Source: Microbacterium pseudoresistens (lineage in GTDB: Bacteria > Actinomycetota > Actinomycetes > Actinomycetales > Microbacteriaceae). From it: 64,000 bases of DNA. Position 1 is the first letter of the stretch. Every line of letters starts with the position of its first letter. A program made the translations under genes and the position numbers. Location of the stretch: NCBI RefSeq assembly GCF_013409745.1, contig NZ_JACCBH010000001.1, forward strand, positions 1,488,001 to 1,552,000. Direction: 5' to 3'. Shown here in pieces: positions 34,965-46,482 of this stretch. The notes below the pieces were generated by a model. It saw only the letters and a list, made by a program, of their open reading frames with translations. It did not search any database and was not told the DNA's origin.

Positions 34965-35741
34965 ATGATCATCCGGTCGGGGCTGTGCTCGGTGACGTTC
35001 CGTGCTCTCGAACCCGCGCACATCGCGGCGCTCGCCGCGGAGTCGGGGTTGGCCGCGATCGAATGGGCCGGTGATGCGCACGTGCCGCCGGGCGATCTCG
35101 ACCATGCCGCCGAGGTCGGCCGGATCACGGCGGATGCGGGCATCGCCGTCGCCTCGTACGGCTCGTACTTCCGTGCGGGAGCGGGGGAGGAGATCGCGCC
35201 CTGGCTCGATGCGGCAGAGGCGCTGGGTGCCGACCGCGTGCGCGTGTGGGCCGGCTCCGTGGGTTCTGCCGAGGCGACGCCCGAGGAGCGCGCGCAGGTC
35301 GCCTCGCGGGTGGCGGATGCGGCGCTTGCCGCGGCAGAACGGGGTCTGACCCTCGCGCTGGAATACCACGGCGGCACGCTCGCCGACACTCCGCAGGCGA
35401 CGCTCCGCCTCCTCGCCGAGGTGGATCATCCCGCGCTGACGAGCTATTGGCAGCCGACGGTCGGAGCGCCGGATGCGGTGGCGCGCGACGAGTTCGCCGC
35501 GGTTGCGGGGCAGGTGAGCGCCATCCACGCGTTCTCCTGGTGGCCCGACGACGAACGCCATCCCCTTCAGACCCGGGAGTCGTTGTGGACGGCCGTGCTC
35601 GCGCACGCGGCGGCCCTGCCGGCGCCGCCGCGAGACGTGCTGCTGGAGTTCATTCCCGACGACGATCCCGCGCTCCTGCCCCGCGAAGCGGCCGCGCTGC
35701 GCCGGATGCTCGCGGGAGCGGGTGCCGGTCAGATCGTGTAG
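34965..35741 (+). CDS. Sugar phosphate isomerase/epimerase family TIM-barrel protein
   Basis: 258 residues of the AP endonuclease family 2/xylose isomerase-like barrel. Visible features are SGLCSVTFRALEPAHIAALAAESGLAAIEWAGDAHVPPGD, AEALGADRVRVWAG, the metal-binding Glu in LTLALEYHGGTLADTP, HPALTSYWQPTV and a final LLEFIPDDDP. Such proteins isomerise or epimerise sugars such as hydroxypyruvate, tagatose or inositol derivatives. The substrate is undetermined. Its 3' end overlaps the convergent acyl-CoA dehydrogenase-like gene by 13 bp. Confidence 0.8.
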   Translation: MIIRSGLCSVTFRALEPAHIAALAAESGLAAIEWAGDAHVPPGDLDHAAEVGRITADAGIAVASYGSYFRAGAGEEIAPWLDAAEALGADRVRVWAGSVGSAEATPEERAQVASRVADAALAAAERGLTLALEYHGGTLADTPQATLRLLAEVDHPALTSYWQPTVGAPDAVARDEFAAVAGQVSAIHAFSWWPDDERHPLQTRESLWTAVLAHAAALPAPPRDVLLEFIPDDDPALLPREAAALRRMLAGAGAGQIV

Positions 35742-36841
35742 GCGTCGGCGAGGCGGTCGCCGAACTGCTCCAGCTCCCACAGCAGTTGCACCTCGCTGGG
35801 CGACTGCACGGGAAGGAAGCTCGCCTCGCGCAGGCGACGGTTGGTGGCCGAGGTCGTGACGAAGCCGCGCCCGCCGGTGAGCGCCGATTCGTGCCGGGCG
35901 GCGGCGTTCGCCAGCCGGGCCGATTCGAACCGCAGCAGGGTGACCTCGCGCGGCGAGACGGCATCTGCGCTCCGCGCGAAGCGGTCGAGGTCGGCCGTCA
36001 GGGCCTCGGCCTGGGCAGACAGCCGGGTCTGGAATCCGCCGAGCACCTGGTTCGGGCCGCCGAGCCGCTCGCCCGCCTCCGCGAGCGAGCGGCGGGCAAG
36101 GCCCAGGCACAGCGCGGTCTGCAGCAAGAAGTGCGTGGTGCGCTGCGCGGCCACGGCGGCCAGCGACTCGGCCAGCACGTTCCCTGCAGGCACGTGCAGC
36201 CCGTCGAAGGCGAGCATCGCCGAGCGCGTCGCGCCGAGCGCCAGCAGATCCTCGACAGGGCGGGTCGTGAGCCCGTCTTCGCCCACGGTGGTCACGAGGA
36301 TGACGCGGGCTCCATCGTCGGCAGACGCCTCCGCGCCCTCGGCGACCACCCGCGCGGGAAAGACGACGAGCGTGCCCTCGGCGATGTTCGACGCCCACGC
36401 GATGCGGCCCGACACCCGGTATCCGCCCTCGCCATCGGGGGCGGCGAGGGTCGGCACGGCGCCGAGACCGGCCGCCTCCTGCAGCGCCGTCGCCATCGCG
36501 ATCGAGCCCGCACGCCGCCCCGACACCAGCTCGTCGAGCAGCTCGTCGCGGGCAGGAAGAGCCGAGGCGCGCACGTACTCGGTGACCATCCGGTGCGCCC
36601 ACAGCGAGAAGGCCGTGCTCATGCACTCGCCGGCGACGGCAGAGAGCACGGCCACGGCATCGGAGAGGTCGTCGTCGTCGCGATCGACGCCCGCGCCGAG
36701 CGCGCCGATCGCGGCGTAGGCGGCGAGCGTGTCGTGCAGCGGCTCCGATTCGGCGCCGTCGACGGCACCGGCGGTGGTGGCGGCGCGGGCGGCGCTCGCG
36801 GCGACGATGTCGTCGCGGCTGCGTGCGAGGGCGGCGGTCAT
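35729..36841 (-). CDS. Acyl-CoA dehydrogenase family flavoprotein
   Basis: 370 residues. The N-terminal helical region, a central beta domain (GYRVSGRIAWASNIAEGTLVVFPARV, VPAGNVLAESL) and a C-terminal helical bundle (TALCLGLARRSLAEAGERLGG, the RxxRDxR-like end replaced by ATNRRLREASFLPVQSPSEVQLLWE) fit the acyl-CoA dehydrogenase superfamily, in the subgroup often acting as reduced-flavin monooxygenase-like enzymes. ATG 36841 overlaps the stop of the permease gene by 4 bp, so it belongs to the ABC operon. Sulfonate or similar uptake loci often carry such flavoproteins; a role in breaking down the imported compound is a reasonable guess only. Confidence 0.8.
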   Translation of the reverse strand: MTAALARSRDDIVAASAARAATTAGAVDGAESEPLHDTLAAYAAIGALGAGVDRDDDDLSDAVAVLSAVAGECMSTAFSLWAHRMVTEYVRASALPARDELLDELVSGRRAGSIAMATALQEAAGLGAVPTLAAPDGEGGYRVSGRIAWASNIAEGTLVVFPARVVAEGAEASADDGARVILVTTVGEDGLTTRPVEDLLALGATRSAMLAFDGLHVPAGNVLAESLAAVAAQRTTHFLLQTALCLGLARRSLAEAGERLGGPNQVLGGFQTRLSAQAEALTADLDRFARSADAVSPREVTLLRFESARLANAAARHESALTGGRGFVTTSATNRRLREASFLPVQSPSEVQLLWELEQFGDRLADAYTI

Positions 36842-37590
36842 GTCTGGTCCTTTCGCCCGGGCGCGAGCTGGTGGACGCCCCGGAAGATGCGATCGAGGAG
36901 GAAACCGAGGATGCCGATGGCGAGCATCGTGGCCGCGAGCCCCGAGTAGTCGATGTTGTCGCGCGCATTGAGGATCGCGTACCCCAGCCCGTTCGCCACG
37001 CCGAGCATCTCGGCGGGCACGATCACGACCCACGCGATGCCGAGTGCGACGCGGGCGGCGCCGGTGATGGGCGCCGCCAGCGCGGGCAGCGCCGTGGAGC
37101 GGAACGCCTCCCATCGCGTCGCGCCGAGCGAGCGGGCGACCCGGTTCAGCCCAGGATCCAAGGCCCGCACGCCCCCGGCCACACCCAGCACGATCGGCCA
37201 CACGGCGGCCAGGGCGACGAGGGCGATGACCGCTCCCGTGCCCGCGCCGAGCAGCACGATCGCCAGCGGCGCCCAGGCCAGCGGCGAGGTCATCCGCAAG
37301 AACTGCACGACGGGGTTCACCGCGTCCTCCACGAGCCGGCGCGAGCCGAACAGGATGCCGAGCGGGATGCCGATCACCAGCGCGATCGCGAGACCGGCCA
37401 GCAGCCGTCCGAGCGAGACGGCGATCGCATCCAGGAACTGCGGGTCGACGACGAGGCCGGCGAGCGCGCGCACCGTGCTGATCGGCCCCATCTTCGAGAC
37501 GACGGGGTTGCCGGCGAAGACGACATCGGCCAGCAGCCACCACAGCACGACCGTCGCGGCGAGCACGCCGATGCGCGCCAGCGCCTTCAC
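36838..37590 (-). CDS. ABC transporter permease, nitrate/sulfonate/taurine type
   Basis: 250 residues with six membrane helices. The cytoplasmic EAA-type loop that contacts the ATPase reads LNRVARSLGATRWEAFRSTALPALAAPITGAARVALG. The family pairs with NrtA/SsuA/TauA-like binding proteins. GTG 37590 overlaps the stop of the ATPase-binding-protein fusion (GTGA), and its own stop overlaps the flavoprotein start, so the three genes form one tightly coupled operon. Only one permease gene is present, so it should act as a homodimer. Confidence 0.9.
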   Translation of the reverse strand: MKALARIGVLAATVVLWWLLADVVFAGNPVVSKMGPISTVRALAGLVVDPQFLDAIAVSLGRLLAGLAIALVIGIPLGILFGSRRLVEDAVNPVVQFLRMTSPLAWAPLAIVLLGAGTGAVIALVALAAVWPIVLGVAGGVRALDPGLNRVARSLGATRWEAFRSTALPALAAPITGAARVALGIAWVVIVPAEMLGVANGLGYAILNARDNIDYSGLAATMLAIGILGFLLDRIFRGVHQLAPGRKDQT

Positions 37591-39611
37591 GGCTGCACCT
37601 GCTCGGTGCGGGTGGCGGTGGCGCCGAACTGCGACAGGCCACCCGCAGCATCGATCGCGCGCTCGTTGATGTCGACGGCGACGAGGTCGGTGTGCACGGC
37701 GGCCGGATCGATCCGATCCAGCCATGCGGTGTCGGCGTCGATGGTGGTCAGGCGCATCTGCCGCACGAGCTCTTCGGTGTAGCTCGGGTAGGCGTACGGC
37801 TGGAAGCCGATGCGCGACTGCTCCCACTCCGGGTGGTGGATCGCGCCGTCCTCCACGTAGTGCTCCTCGCCGTGCTCCACGAGCACCTTGGCGATGGCCT
37901 CGGGCGACTGGGGCAGGTAACCGCCTGCGCTCAGGCGCTCGGCGGCGGCCGCACGGTCATCGAGGATCAGCCGCTGGGCGGCGACCACGGCATCCGCGGC
38001 GCGCTGGGCCAGGTCGGGGTCGCCGGTCACGAGATCTTCGCGCACCACGGTCACGCAGCACGCGTGCTCGCGCCACACATCTCCGGTGAAGCGGAGGATG
38101 CGGCCCACGCCCTGAACCTCGGCGACCGCGCAGAAGGGTTCGGCGACGATGTAGCCCGACACAGATCCGGCGCCCAGCGCGGCGGGCATGTCGGCGGGGG
38201 CGAGCACCACGAGCTGCACGGTGCCCGCCTCGACGCTCGGTTCCTGGTTGATGACGGCGGTGAGGCCCGCATCCCGCAGCAGCTGCTGGAAGACGACGTT
38301 GTGCACCGAGTACCAGCCGGGCACGGCGAAGGTGGTGCCGGCGAGCTGGGCGATGTCGGTGACGTCGGGGCGCACGGTCACGGCCGAGCCGTTCACGTGG
38401 TTCCAGGCGAGCACGCTCACCGGCACGCCCGCCTCATAGCGCAGCTGCATGGCAGAGGGCATGAGCAGGTGCACGATGTCGACGCTGCCGGCCTGCAGCG
38501 CCTCGACCAGCGGCGCCCAGCCGCGGAACAATGTGGGCGTCGGAGTGTCGATGCCGCGCTCGGCGAAGGCGCCGGAGTCGTGGGCGAGCAGGAGCGGGGC
38601 GGCATCGGTGATGGGCAGATAGCCGATGCGGAGGGTGTCTCGGGGCGCGTCGGGATCACGGGCGGGTCCGGCATCCGGGTTGACGCCTCCCGCGTTCGGC
38701 TCGGCCGAGGCGGATCCGCCCCGCACGGTGCCCGCGGCGACGACGGGCAGCGCCAGCAGGGCACCGGCGCCGGCGAGGGTGAGGAACTCGCGCCGCGACC
38801 GGGCGGGCTTCGGCGCCCCGGTGAGGACGGCGTCGTCAACGGGTTCGTCGTCGCCGATCTCGTCGGCGAAGCGCGCGAGCAGCTCGGCCTCGAGGGCGGC
38901 GTGGTCGTCGCCGTCGGAGGAGAGGATGTGCAGACCCTCCCGCCCCGGCCGCAGCACGGCCACCCGGTCGCCGAGGCGCGCGGCTTCGGCGAGGTCGTGC
39001 GTGACGAGCACAGTGGTGAGTCCGCGGTGCTCGTGCACGCGGCGCAGCCAGGCCTGGGTGTCGGCGCGGGTGAGCGGATCGAGTGCCGAGAACGGCTCGT
39101 CGAGCAGCAGCAGGCTGGGCCGGGCCGCCACGGCACGCGCGATCGCGACGCGCTGGGCCTGACCGCCCGAGAGCTGCACGGGAAGGCGATCGGCGAGCTC
39201 GGCGATCCCGAGGTCCGCCAGGAGTGCGGCGACGGTCGCATCCGCATCCCGCGCGTGGCCGAGTCCGTGCCCGCCGTTGGCGCGGTACTCCAGTCCCAGG
39301 CGCACGTTCTCGGCGGCGGTGCGCCAGGGCAGCAGATGCGCATCCTGGAACACGACGCGGGTGGACCCGCCCTCGTCTTCGGGGCGGCGCACGGTGCCGG
39401 CGGTGGGGGCGAGCAGTCCCGACAGCAGCGACAGCAGCGTGGACTTGCCCGCGCCGGAGGGGCCGACGATCGTGAGCAGCTCGCCGGGGAGGAGTGCGAG
39501 GTCGAGCCCAGAGAACACCTCGGTGCCGCCGCGGACGACGCCGGCGTCGCGCACCTCGGCTATCGGGGCGGATCCGGGCGTCTGCTCGCCGGGCGGGGTG
39601 GTGTCGGTCAC
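37587..39611 (-). CDS. Fused ABC ATPase and Tat-anchored substrate-binding domain
   Basis: 674 residues. Residues 1 to about 230 are an ABC ATPase: Walker A VGPSGAGKSTLL, Q-loop VVFQDAHLLPWRT, signature LSGGQAQRVAIARAVA, Walker B LLLLDEPFSALD and switch VTHDLAEA. A linker of about 50 residues leads to PARSRREFLTLAGAGALLALPVVAAG, a twin-arginine-like signal anchor. The remainder is an NMT1/NrtA-type binding domain (LRIGYLPITDAAPLLLAHDSG, WAPLVEALQAGSVDIVHLL, FAVPGWYSVHNVVFQQLL). The known cyanobacterial NrtC also fuses an ATPase to a binding-like domain, but that domain is cytoplasmic; here the motif suggests export. GTG 39611 has a GGAG ribosome site. A TetR-type operator lies 63 bp upstream. 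Confidence 0.88.
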   Translation of the reverse strand: MTDTTPPGEQTPGSAPIAEVRDAGVVRGGTEVFSGLDLALLPGELLTIVGPSGAGKSTLLSLLSGLLAPTAGTVRRPEDEGGSTRVVFQDAHLLPWRTAAENVRLGLEYRANGGHGLGHARDADATVAALLADLGIAELADRLPVQLSGGQAQRVAIARAVAARPSLLLLDEPFSALDPLTRADTQAWLRRVHEHRGLTTVLVTHDLAEAARLGDRVAVLRPGREGLHILSSDGDDHAALEAELLARFADEIGDDEPVDDAVLTGAPKPARSRREFLTLAGAGALLALPVVAAGTVRGGSASAEPNAGGVNPDAGPARDPDAPRDTLRIGYLPITDAAPLLLAHDSGAFAERGIDTPTPTLFRGWAPLVEALQAGSVDIVHLLMPSAMQLRYEAGVPVSVLAWNHVNGSAVTVRPDVTDIAQLAGTTFAVPGWYSVHNVVFQQLLRDAGLTAVINQEPSVEAGTVQLVVLAPADMPAALGAGSVSGYIVAEPFCAVAEVQGVGRILRFTGDVWREHACCVTVVREDLVTGDPDLAQRAADAVVAAQRLILDDRAAAAERLSAGGYLPQSPEAIAKVLVEHGEEHYVEDGAIHHPEWEQSRIGFQPYAYPSYTEELVRQMRLTTIDADTAWLDRIDPAAVHTDLVAVDINERAIDAAGGLSQFGATATRTEQVQP

Positions 39612-39673
39612 GGCTGCTCCAGTCGCGTGCGCCGCGATCGCGGCTCGGGGGATGGGGCGAGCGTAACAACCAG

Positions 39674-39687
39674 ACAGACCCGTCTGT
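39674..39687. promoter_or_regulatory. Putative TetR operator upstream of the ABC operon
   Basis: ACAGAC-CC-GTCTGT dyad. The 13-mer GACAGACCCGTCT matches 12 of 13 bases of the core of the palindrome at 40304-40329, linking control of the ABC operon to the adjacent TetR gene. Confidence 0.65.
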
Positions 39688-39699
39688 GCTCGTGTGACG

Positions 39700-40257
39700 T
39701 CAGATTGCAGCGGCGAGGCGGGTGCGCACGATCTCGCCGGCCAGCTCGATGGGCGCGGGGGAGTGCTCGACCTTCGAGCCGAGCAGCCCGCCGTCGTAGG
39801 CGACCTGCGCCTCGGCGATGATCCGCTCGGCGTCGTCGCGGGCGCTCACGGCATCCCGCCACTGCTCCTGCACCCAGTCGCGGTGCTGTCGCACGGCGCG
39901 GCCGATGGGTTCGTCGGGCTCGGGGAACTCGTTGAGCGCGTTGAGGTACACGCATCCGATGAAGCCGTCGGCGGCGGTGCGCCGCGCCGCCAGGGTGAAG
40001 GAGGCGAGCAGCCGCGCGGGACCAGCGGGGATGGACGCGATGTGCGCGCGGTACGCCTGGCGGTCTGCCATGTCGCGGCGCTCGAGGTGGGCGACGATGA
40101 GCGCCTCCTTCGAGCCGAACGCCTGATAGAGGGTCGCCTTGGCGACGCCGGCGTCGGCGAGGATGCGGTCGATGCCGACGGGGCGGATGCCCTCCTGGCA
40201 GAACAGGCGGCTGGCCGACTGGAGCAGGCGGTCGGCGGCGGGAGTGAGCGTGGTCAC
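39700..40257 (-). CDS. TetR family transcriptional regulator
   Basis: 185 residues. N-terminal helix-turn-helix: ADRLLQSASRLFCQEGIRPVGIDRILADAGVAKATLYQAFGSKEALIVAHLE; the ligand domain has the AefR-like YLNALNEFPEPDEPI segment. GTG 40257 is preceded at six bases by TAACAT, a leaderless start. A perfect 12-bp-arm palindrome lies 47 bp further upstream and a related dyad lies between this gene and the ABC operon, so it probably represses itself, the ABC operon and perhaps the divergent gene at 40396. Confidence 0.92.
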   Translation of the reverse strand: MTTLTPAADRLLQSASRLFCQEGIRPVGIDRILADAGVAKATLYQAFGSKEALIVAHLERRDMADRQAYRAHIASIPAGPARLLASFTLAARRTAADGFIGCVYLNALNEFPEPDEPIGRAVRQHRDWVQEQWRDAVSARDDAERIIAEAQVAYDGGLLGSKVEHSPAPIELAGEIVRTRLAAAI

Positions 40258-40263
40258 GTCACC

Positions 40264-40269
40264 ATGTTA
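40264..40269 (-). promoter_or_regulatory. -10 element TAACAT for the TetR gene
   Basis: TAACAT on the minus strand, six bases (GGTGAC), then GTG 40257. Confidence 0.5.
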
Positions 40270-40303
40270 CGGAGCGTCGGGCGTCGATCGGATACGCTGG
40301 GCG

Positions 40304-40329
40304 GTGACTAGACAGACCTGTCTAGTCAC
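40304..40329. promoter_or_regulatory. Perfect palindromic operator of the TetR regulator
   Basis: Arms GTGACTAGACAG and CTGTCTAGTCAC around the centre AC: 12 bp of perfect dyad. It lies between the divergent tetR and DUF4242-like genes, and 5 bp after a possible plus-strand -10 (TACGCT, 40293-40298). Confidence 0.85.
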
Positions 40330-40395
40330 TGACATCCCGTGCCGCCGATTCCGGCCGCACGCGCAGGAGCCGCCGGCTCCGGAACGGAGGACCGC

Positions 40396-40938
40396 ATGGG
40401 CCTGTTTCTCGTCGAGGCCGAACTGAGCGAGCCGGGTCGCCAGAGCGCCGCGACCGTCATCGAGGCCGTGGCCGCCGCCTATGCGTCGTCTGGCGGAACG
40501 CTGGTCGAGGCCCAGGTTCCCGCGGGTCACGAGCGGGTCTACCTCATCCTCGAGGGCGACGACTGCGCGGGTGTCGTGCTCGACGCGGCCGCGCTCCCCG
40601 GCGTCGCCTCGATCACCGAGGCGGTGCCCGTGCGGATCGTGGGCGCCACGGTCGAGCAGGTGCGCGAGCGCGGCGCCGGTGCCGGCTACCTCGTGGAGTG
40701 GGACATCCCCGCCGAGGTGACGATGGAGCAGTACCTCGCGCGCAAGAAGGAGAAGTCGCCGCTGTACGACACCCTCGACGATGTCTCGTTCCTGCGCACC
40801 TACGTGCGCGAGGACACCCAGAAGTGCCTGTGCTTCTACGATGCGCAGGACGAGGCGGCCGTCCGCAACGCGCGCGAGGTCGTGAGCACGCCGATCAGCC
40901 GGCTACAGGCGCTCGATGCCGACGCCGTCGTGAGCTGA
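40396..40938 (+). CDS. DUF4242-like protein (SCO4226-type)
   Basis: 180 residues. LFLVEAELSEPGRQSAATVIEAVAAAYASSG opens a ferredoxin-like half, and SFLRTYVREDTQKCLCFYDAQDEAAVRNAREVVSTPISRL is the signature of DUF4242 proteins, one of which (SCO4226 of Streptomyces coelicolor) binds nickel. Two such half-domains may be present in tandem. ATG 40396 has an ACGGAGG ribosome site. It is divergent from tetR across the palindromic operator, so it is probably under the same control as the ABC operon; any shared function is unknown. Confidence 0.7.
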   Translation: MGLFLVEAELSEPGRQSAATVIEAVAAAYASSGGTLVEAQVPAGHERVYLILEGDDCAGVVLDAAALPGVASITEAVPVRIVGATVEQVRERGAGAGYLVEWDIPAEVTMEQYLARKKEKSPLYDTLDDVSFLRTYVREDTQKCLCFYDAQDEAAVRNAREVVSTPISRLQALDADAVVS

Positions 40939-40959
40939 GCCCCGTGCGTTGACGCGCGC

Positions 40960-42600
40960 TCAGTTCAGTGCGGCGGCGACGACGGTCCGCGCCTCGTCCT
41001 GCACTTGGGCGAGGTGCTCGGGGCCGCGCAGGCTCTCGGCGTACAGCTTGTAGACGTCTTCGGTGCCGGAGGGGCGCGCGGCGAACCAGGCGTGCTCGGT
41101 CTGCACCTTGAGCCCGCCGATCGCGGCTCCGTTGCCCGGCGCGTGCGAGAGCTTCGCGGTGATGGGCTCGCCCGCCAGCTCGACCGCCGACACGGACTCC
41201 GGCGCGAGGGCCGCGAGGGCCGCCTTCTGCTCGGGGGTGGCGGGGGCGTCGATGCGCTGGTAGGCCGAGGCGCCGAACTCCTGCTCGAGTTCGGCGTAGC
41301 GCTGCGAGGGCGTCTTGCCGGTGACGGCGATGATCTCGGCGGCCAGCAGGCACAGCAGGATGCCGTCCTTGTCGGTCGACCACACGGTGCCGTCGGTGCG
41401 CAGGAACGACGCTCCCGCCGACTCCTCGCCGCCGAAGGCGACCGAGCCGTCGAGCAGCCCCGGCACGAACCACTTGAAGCCGACCGGCACCTCCAGCAGC
41501 GGGCGCTCGAGCGAGGCGGCGACCCGGTCGATGACCATAGACGACACGAGAGTCTTGCCGACCGCCGCATCCGCCCGCCACGACGGCCGGTGCGAGAAGA
41601 GGTAGTCGATCGCCACGGCGAGGTAGTGGTTCGGGTTCATCAGCCCCGCATCCGGGGTGACGATGCCGTGCCGGTCGGCGTCGGCGTCGTTGCCGGTGAG
41701 CACGTCGTAGTCGCCGCGCTTGGCGACCAGCGACGCCATGGCGTTCGGGGAGGAGGGATCCATCCGGATCTTCTCGTCCCAGTCCAGTGTCATGAACCGC
41801 CAGGTCGGGTCGACCTCGCGGTTCACCACGGTGAGCTCGAGACCGAACAGCTCGCCGATGAGCGCCCAGTACTCCACCGAGGCCCCGCCGAGCGGGTCGG
41901 CGCCGATCCGCACCCCCGCGCGCTTGATGGCATCGACGTCGATGATCGAAGGCAGGTCGCGAACATAGGCGTCGCGGAAGTCGTACGCACCGATGCGGGC
42001 GGCGTCGATGTCGGCGTAGCGGATGCGCTGCACGCCCTCCATCCCCGCGGCGATGAGGGCGTTGGCGCGCTCGGCGATCCATCCGGTCGCATCCGTGTCG
42101 GCGGGGCCGCCGTGCGGCGGGTTGTACTTGAACCCGCCGTCGCGGGGCGGGTTGTGCGACGGGGTGACGACGATGCCGTCCGCCCTGGCCGAGGCGCCGT
42201 CGGGCGTGCGGAGGTTGTGGGTGAGGATGGCGTGGCTGAGCGCCGGGGTCGGCACCCACGAGTCGCGGGCATCGACCCGCACCTCCACGCCGTTCGCGAC
42301 GAGCACCTCGATCGCGCTGCGCTCGGCGGGGCGGGAGAGGGCGTGCGTGTCGCGGCCGAGGAACAGCGGTCCGGTGATGCCCTGCGCCGTGCGGTAGTCG
42401 ACGATCGCCTGCGTCGTGGCGAGGATGTGGTTCTCGTTGAAACTGCCCGACAGCGACGAGCCGCGGTGCCCGCTCGTGCCGAACACGACCTGTTCGGCGG
42501 GATTCGACGGATCGGGGGCCCGGTCGTAGTACGCCGCGATCAGGGCGTCGACGTCGATGAGGTCACTTTCCTCCGCGGGGAGGCCGGCACGGCTCGTCAT
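40960..42600 (-). CDS. pgm: Phosphoglucomutase (alpha-D-glucose phosphate-specific)
   Basis: 546 residues. The active-site serine loop is [17 protein letters not shown], the metal loop [16 protein letters not shown], the sugar-binding loop [12 protein letters not shown] and the phosphate-binding end [17 protein letters not shown]. It interconverts glucose 1- and 6-phosphate, linking the Leloir pathway and glycogen to glycolysis. N-terminal [19 protein letters not shown] is typical of the bacterial type. ATG 42600 is chosen from family length and position. It is divergent from pheA across repeat copy D and convergent with the DUF4242-like gene, 21 bp apart. Confidence 0.95.
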   Translation of the reverse strand: MTSRAGLPAEESDLIDVDALIAAYYDRAPDPSNPAEQVVFGTSGHRGSSLSGSFNENHILATTQAIVDYRTAQGITGPLFLGRDTHALSRPAERSAIEVLVANGVEVRVDARDSWVPTPALSHAILTHNLRTPDGASARADGIVVTPSHNPPRDGGFKYNPPHGGPADTDATGWIAERANALIAAGMEGVQRIRYADIDAARIGAYDFRDAYVRDLPSIIDVDAIKRAGVRIGADPLGGASVEYWALIGELFGLELTVVNREVDPTWRFMTLDWDEKIRMDPSSPNAMASLVAKRGDYDVLTGNDADADRHGIVTPDAGLMNPNHYLAVAIDYLFSHRPSWRADAAVGKTLVSSMVIDRVAASLERPLLEVPVGFKWFVPGLLDGSVAFGGEESAGASFLRTDGTVWSTDKDGILLCLLAAEIIAVTGKTPSQRYAELEQEFGASAYQRIDAPATPEQKAALAALAPESVSAVELAGEPITAKLSHAPGNGAAIGGLKVQTEHAWFAARPSGTEDVYKLYAESLRGPEHLAQVQDEARTVVAAALN

Positions 42601-42643
42601 GGGAACAGTCTGCCCCCGCAAGTGTGTGGATCGCATCCTCGTG

Positions 42644-42859
42644 GGGACAGATGGCTGAATGCGTCGGAGGTCGGCGGGACGGACGGCTGAGCGCTTCGAC
42701 GATCGGCGGGATGGATGGCGGACGATTCGGCGGGTTTCGAGCGGACACGCCCCGAATCAGGGGCGTCCGGCAACTGTGGTCAGCCATCCGTCCCGCGGAG
42801 GCGGAGTGAGGCTCAGCCATCTGTACTGCGGACACGGGTGGGACTCCGCCATCCGTGCC
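42644..42859. repeat. Six-unit intergenic repeat element, copy D
   Basis: Three forward units (cores at 42649, 42681, 42713) and three inverted (42780, 42813, 42845); spacings 32, 32, 67, 33 and 32. It lies between divergent pgm and pheA, and its last unit ends only 4 bp before the pheA -10 hexamer. The centre holds a GC-rich hairpin around 42742-42770. Confidence 0.85.
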
Positions 42860-42863
42860 GGAC

Positions 42864-42869
42864 TACAGT
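42864..42869 (+). promoter_or_regulatory. -10 element TACAGT for pheA
   Basis: TACAGT, seven bases, GTG 42877. The -35 position (near 42841-42846) falls within the last unit of repeat copy D. Confidence 0.5.
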
Positions 42870-42876
42870 GAGTCGG

Positions 42877-43818
42877 GTGACCGAACGCCGCACGTACAGC
42901 TATCTCGGACCCGCGGGAACCTTCACCGAGGCGGCCCTGGATCAGGTGCCCGAGGCGCGCGGCCAGGACTGGCGGCCCGTGCACAACGTCGGCGAGGCGC
43001 TCGCCGACGTGCTCGAGGGCCGCAGCCACGCGGCGATGATCGCGATCGAGAACTCCGTCGAGGGCGGGGTGACCACCACGCTCGACGCGCTGGCGACGCT
43101 GCCGGGCCTGCGCATCGTGGGCGAGTACCTCGTCAAGGTCGACTTCATGCTCGTGGCCGCCCCCGGCACCGCGCTCGACGACGTGCGCGTGGTCGCGGCC
43201 CATCCGGTCGCCTATGCGCAGTGCCACCGCTGGCTCGGCGAGACGCTGCCCTCGCACCAGCACGTGCCGGCGGCGAGCAACGTCGCCTCGGCCCTGGGCA
43301 TCCTCGACGGCACGCTGCCCGCCGATGCCGCCGTCGCCGCGCCGGGCATCGTGCGCCACCACGACCTCACCGTGCTCGCCGACGACATCGGCGACAACGA
43401 CAACGCCGTCACCCGGTTCGTGCTCGTCACCCGCACGATCGCCCCGGCTCCGCCCACGGGGGCCGACAAGACGTCGCTCATCGTCGAGCTGCCGCAGGAT
43501 CACCCCGGCGCGCTGCTGGAGCTGCTGGAGCAGTTCTCCACCCGCGGCATCAACCTGTCTCTGCTGCAGTCGCGCCCCATCGGCGATGCGCTGGGCCGGT
43601 ACCGGTTCGTGCTCGACGCCGACGGTCACATCCACGACGAGCGGATGGCGGATGCGCTGCTCGGCATCCGCCGGTTCAGCCCCGGCGTGGTGTTCCTCGG
43701 GTCGTACCCGCGTGCGGACCGCAAGATCGTGAACTACCCCGACCGCTACGCCGACGACGTGTTCGTCGAGGCGCGCGACTGGCTGCGCAGCCTCGTCAGC
43801 GGTGCCCCGACGCAGTAG
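42877..43818 (+). CDS. pheA: Prephenate dehydratase
   Basis: 313 residues. It converts prephenate to phenylpyruvate in phenylalanine synthesis. The N-terminal YSYLGPAGTFTEAAL, AIENSVEGGV and the TRF motif (NDNAVTRFVLV) are catalytic-domain signatures; a C-terminal ACT domain (TSLIVELPQDHPGALLELLEQFSTRGINLSLLQSRP) gives phenylalanine feedback. There is no chorismate mutase domain, as usual in actinobacteria. GTG 42877 matches the family start and has a -10 hexamer seven bases upstream, indicating a leaderless message. Confidence 0.95.
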   Translation: MTERRTYSYLGPAGTFTEAALDQVPEARGQDWRPVHNVGEALADVLEGRSHAAMIAIENSVEGGVTTTLDALATLPGLRIVGEYLVKVDFMLVAAPGTALDDVRVVAAHPVAYAQCHRWLGETLPSHQHVPAASNVASALGILDGTLPADAAVAAPGIVRHHDLTVLADDIGDNDNAVTRFVLVTRTIAPAPPTGADKTSLIVELPQDHPGALLELLEQFSTRGINLSLLQSRPIGDALGRYRFVLDADGHIHDERMADALLGIRRFSPGVVFLGSYPRADRKIVNYPDRYADDVFVEARDWLRSLVSGAPTQ

Positions 43819-43860
43819 TGCGCCGGAGCACCGCCGCTGTGCGCCGCAACGCCGAGGCGA

Positions 43861-46434
<2,574 letters not shown>

Positions 46435-46482
46435 CCTGGTTCTCCCTGATCGGACGGACAGTCAAACTTGCGTTGGCTGCTA

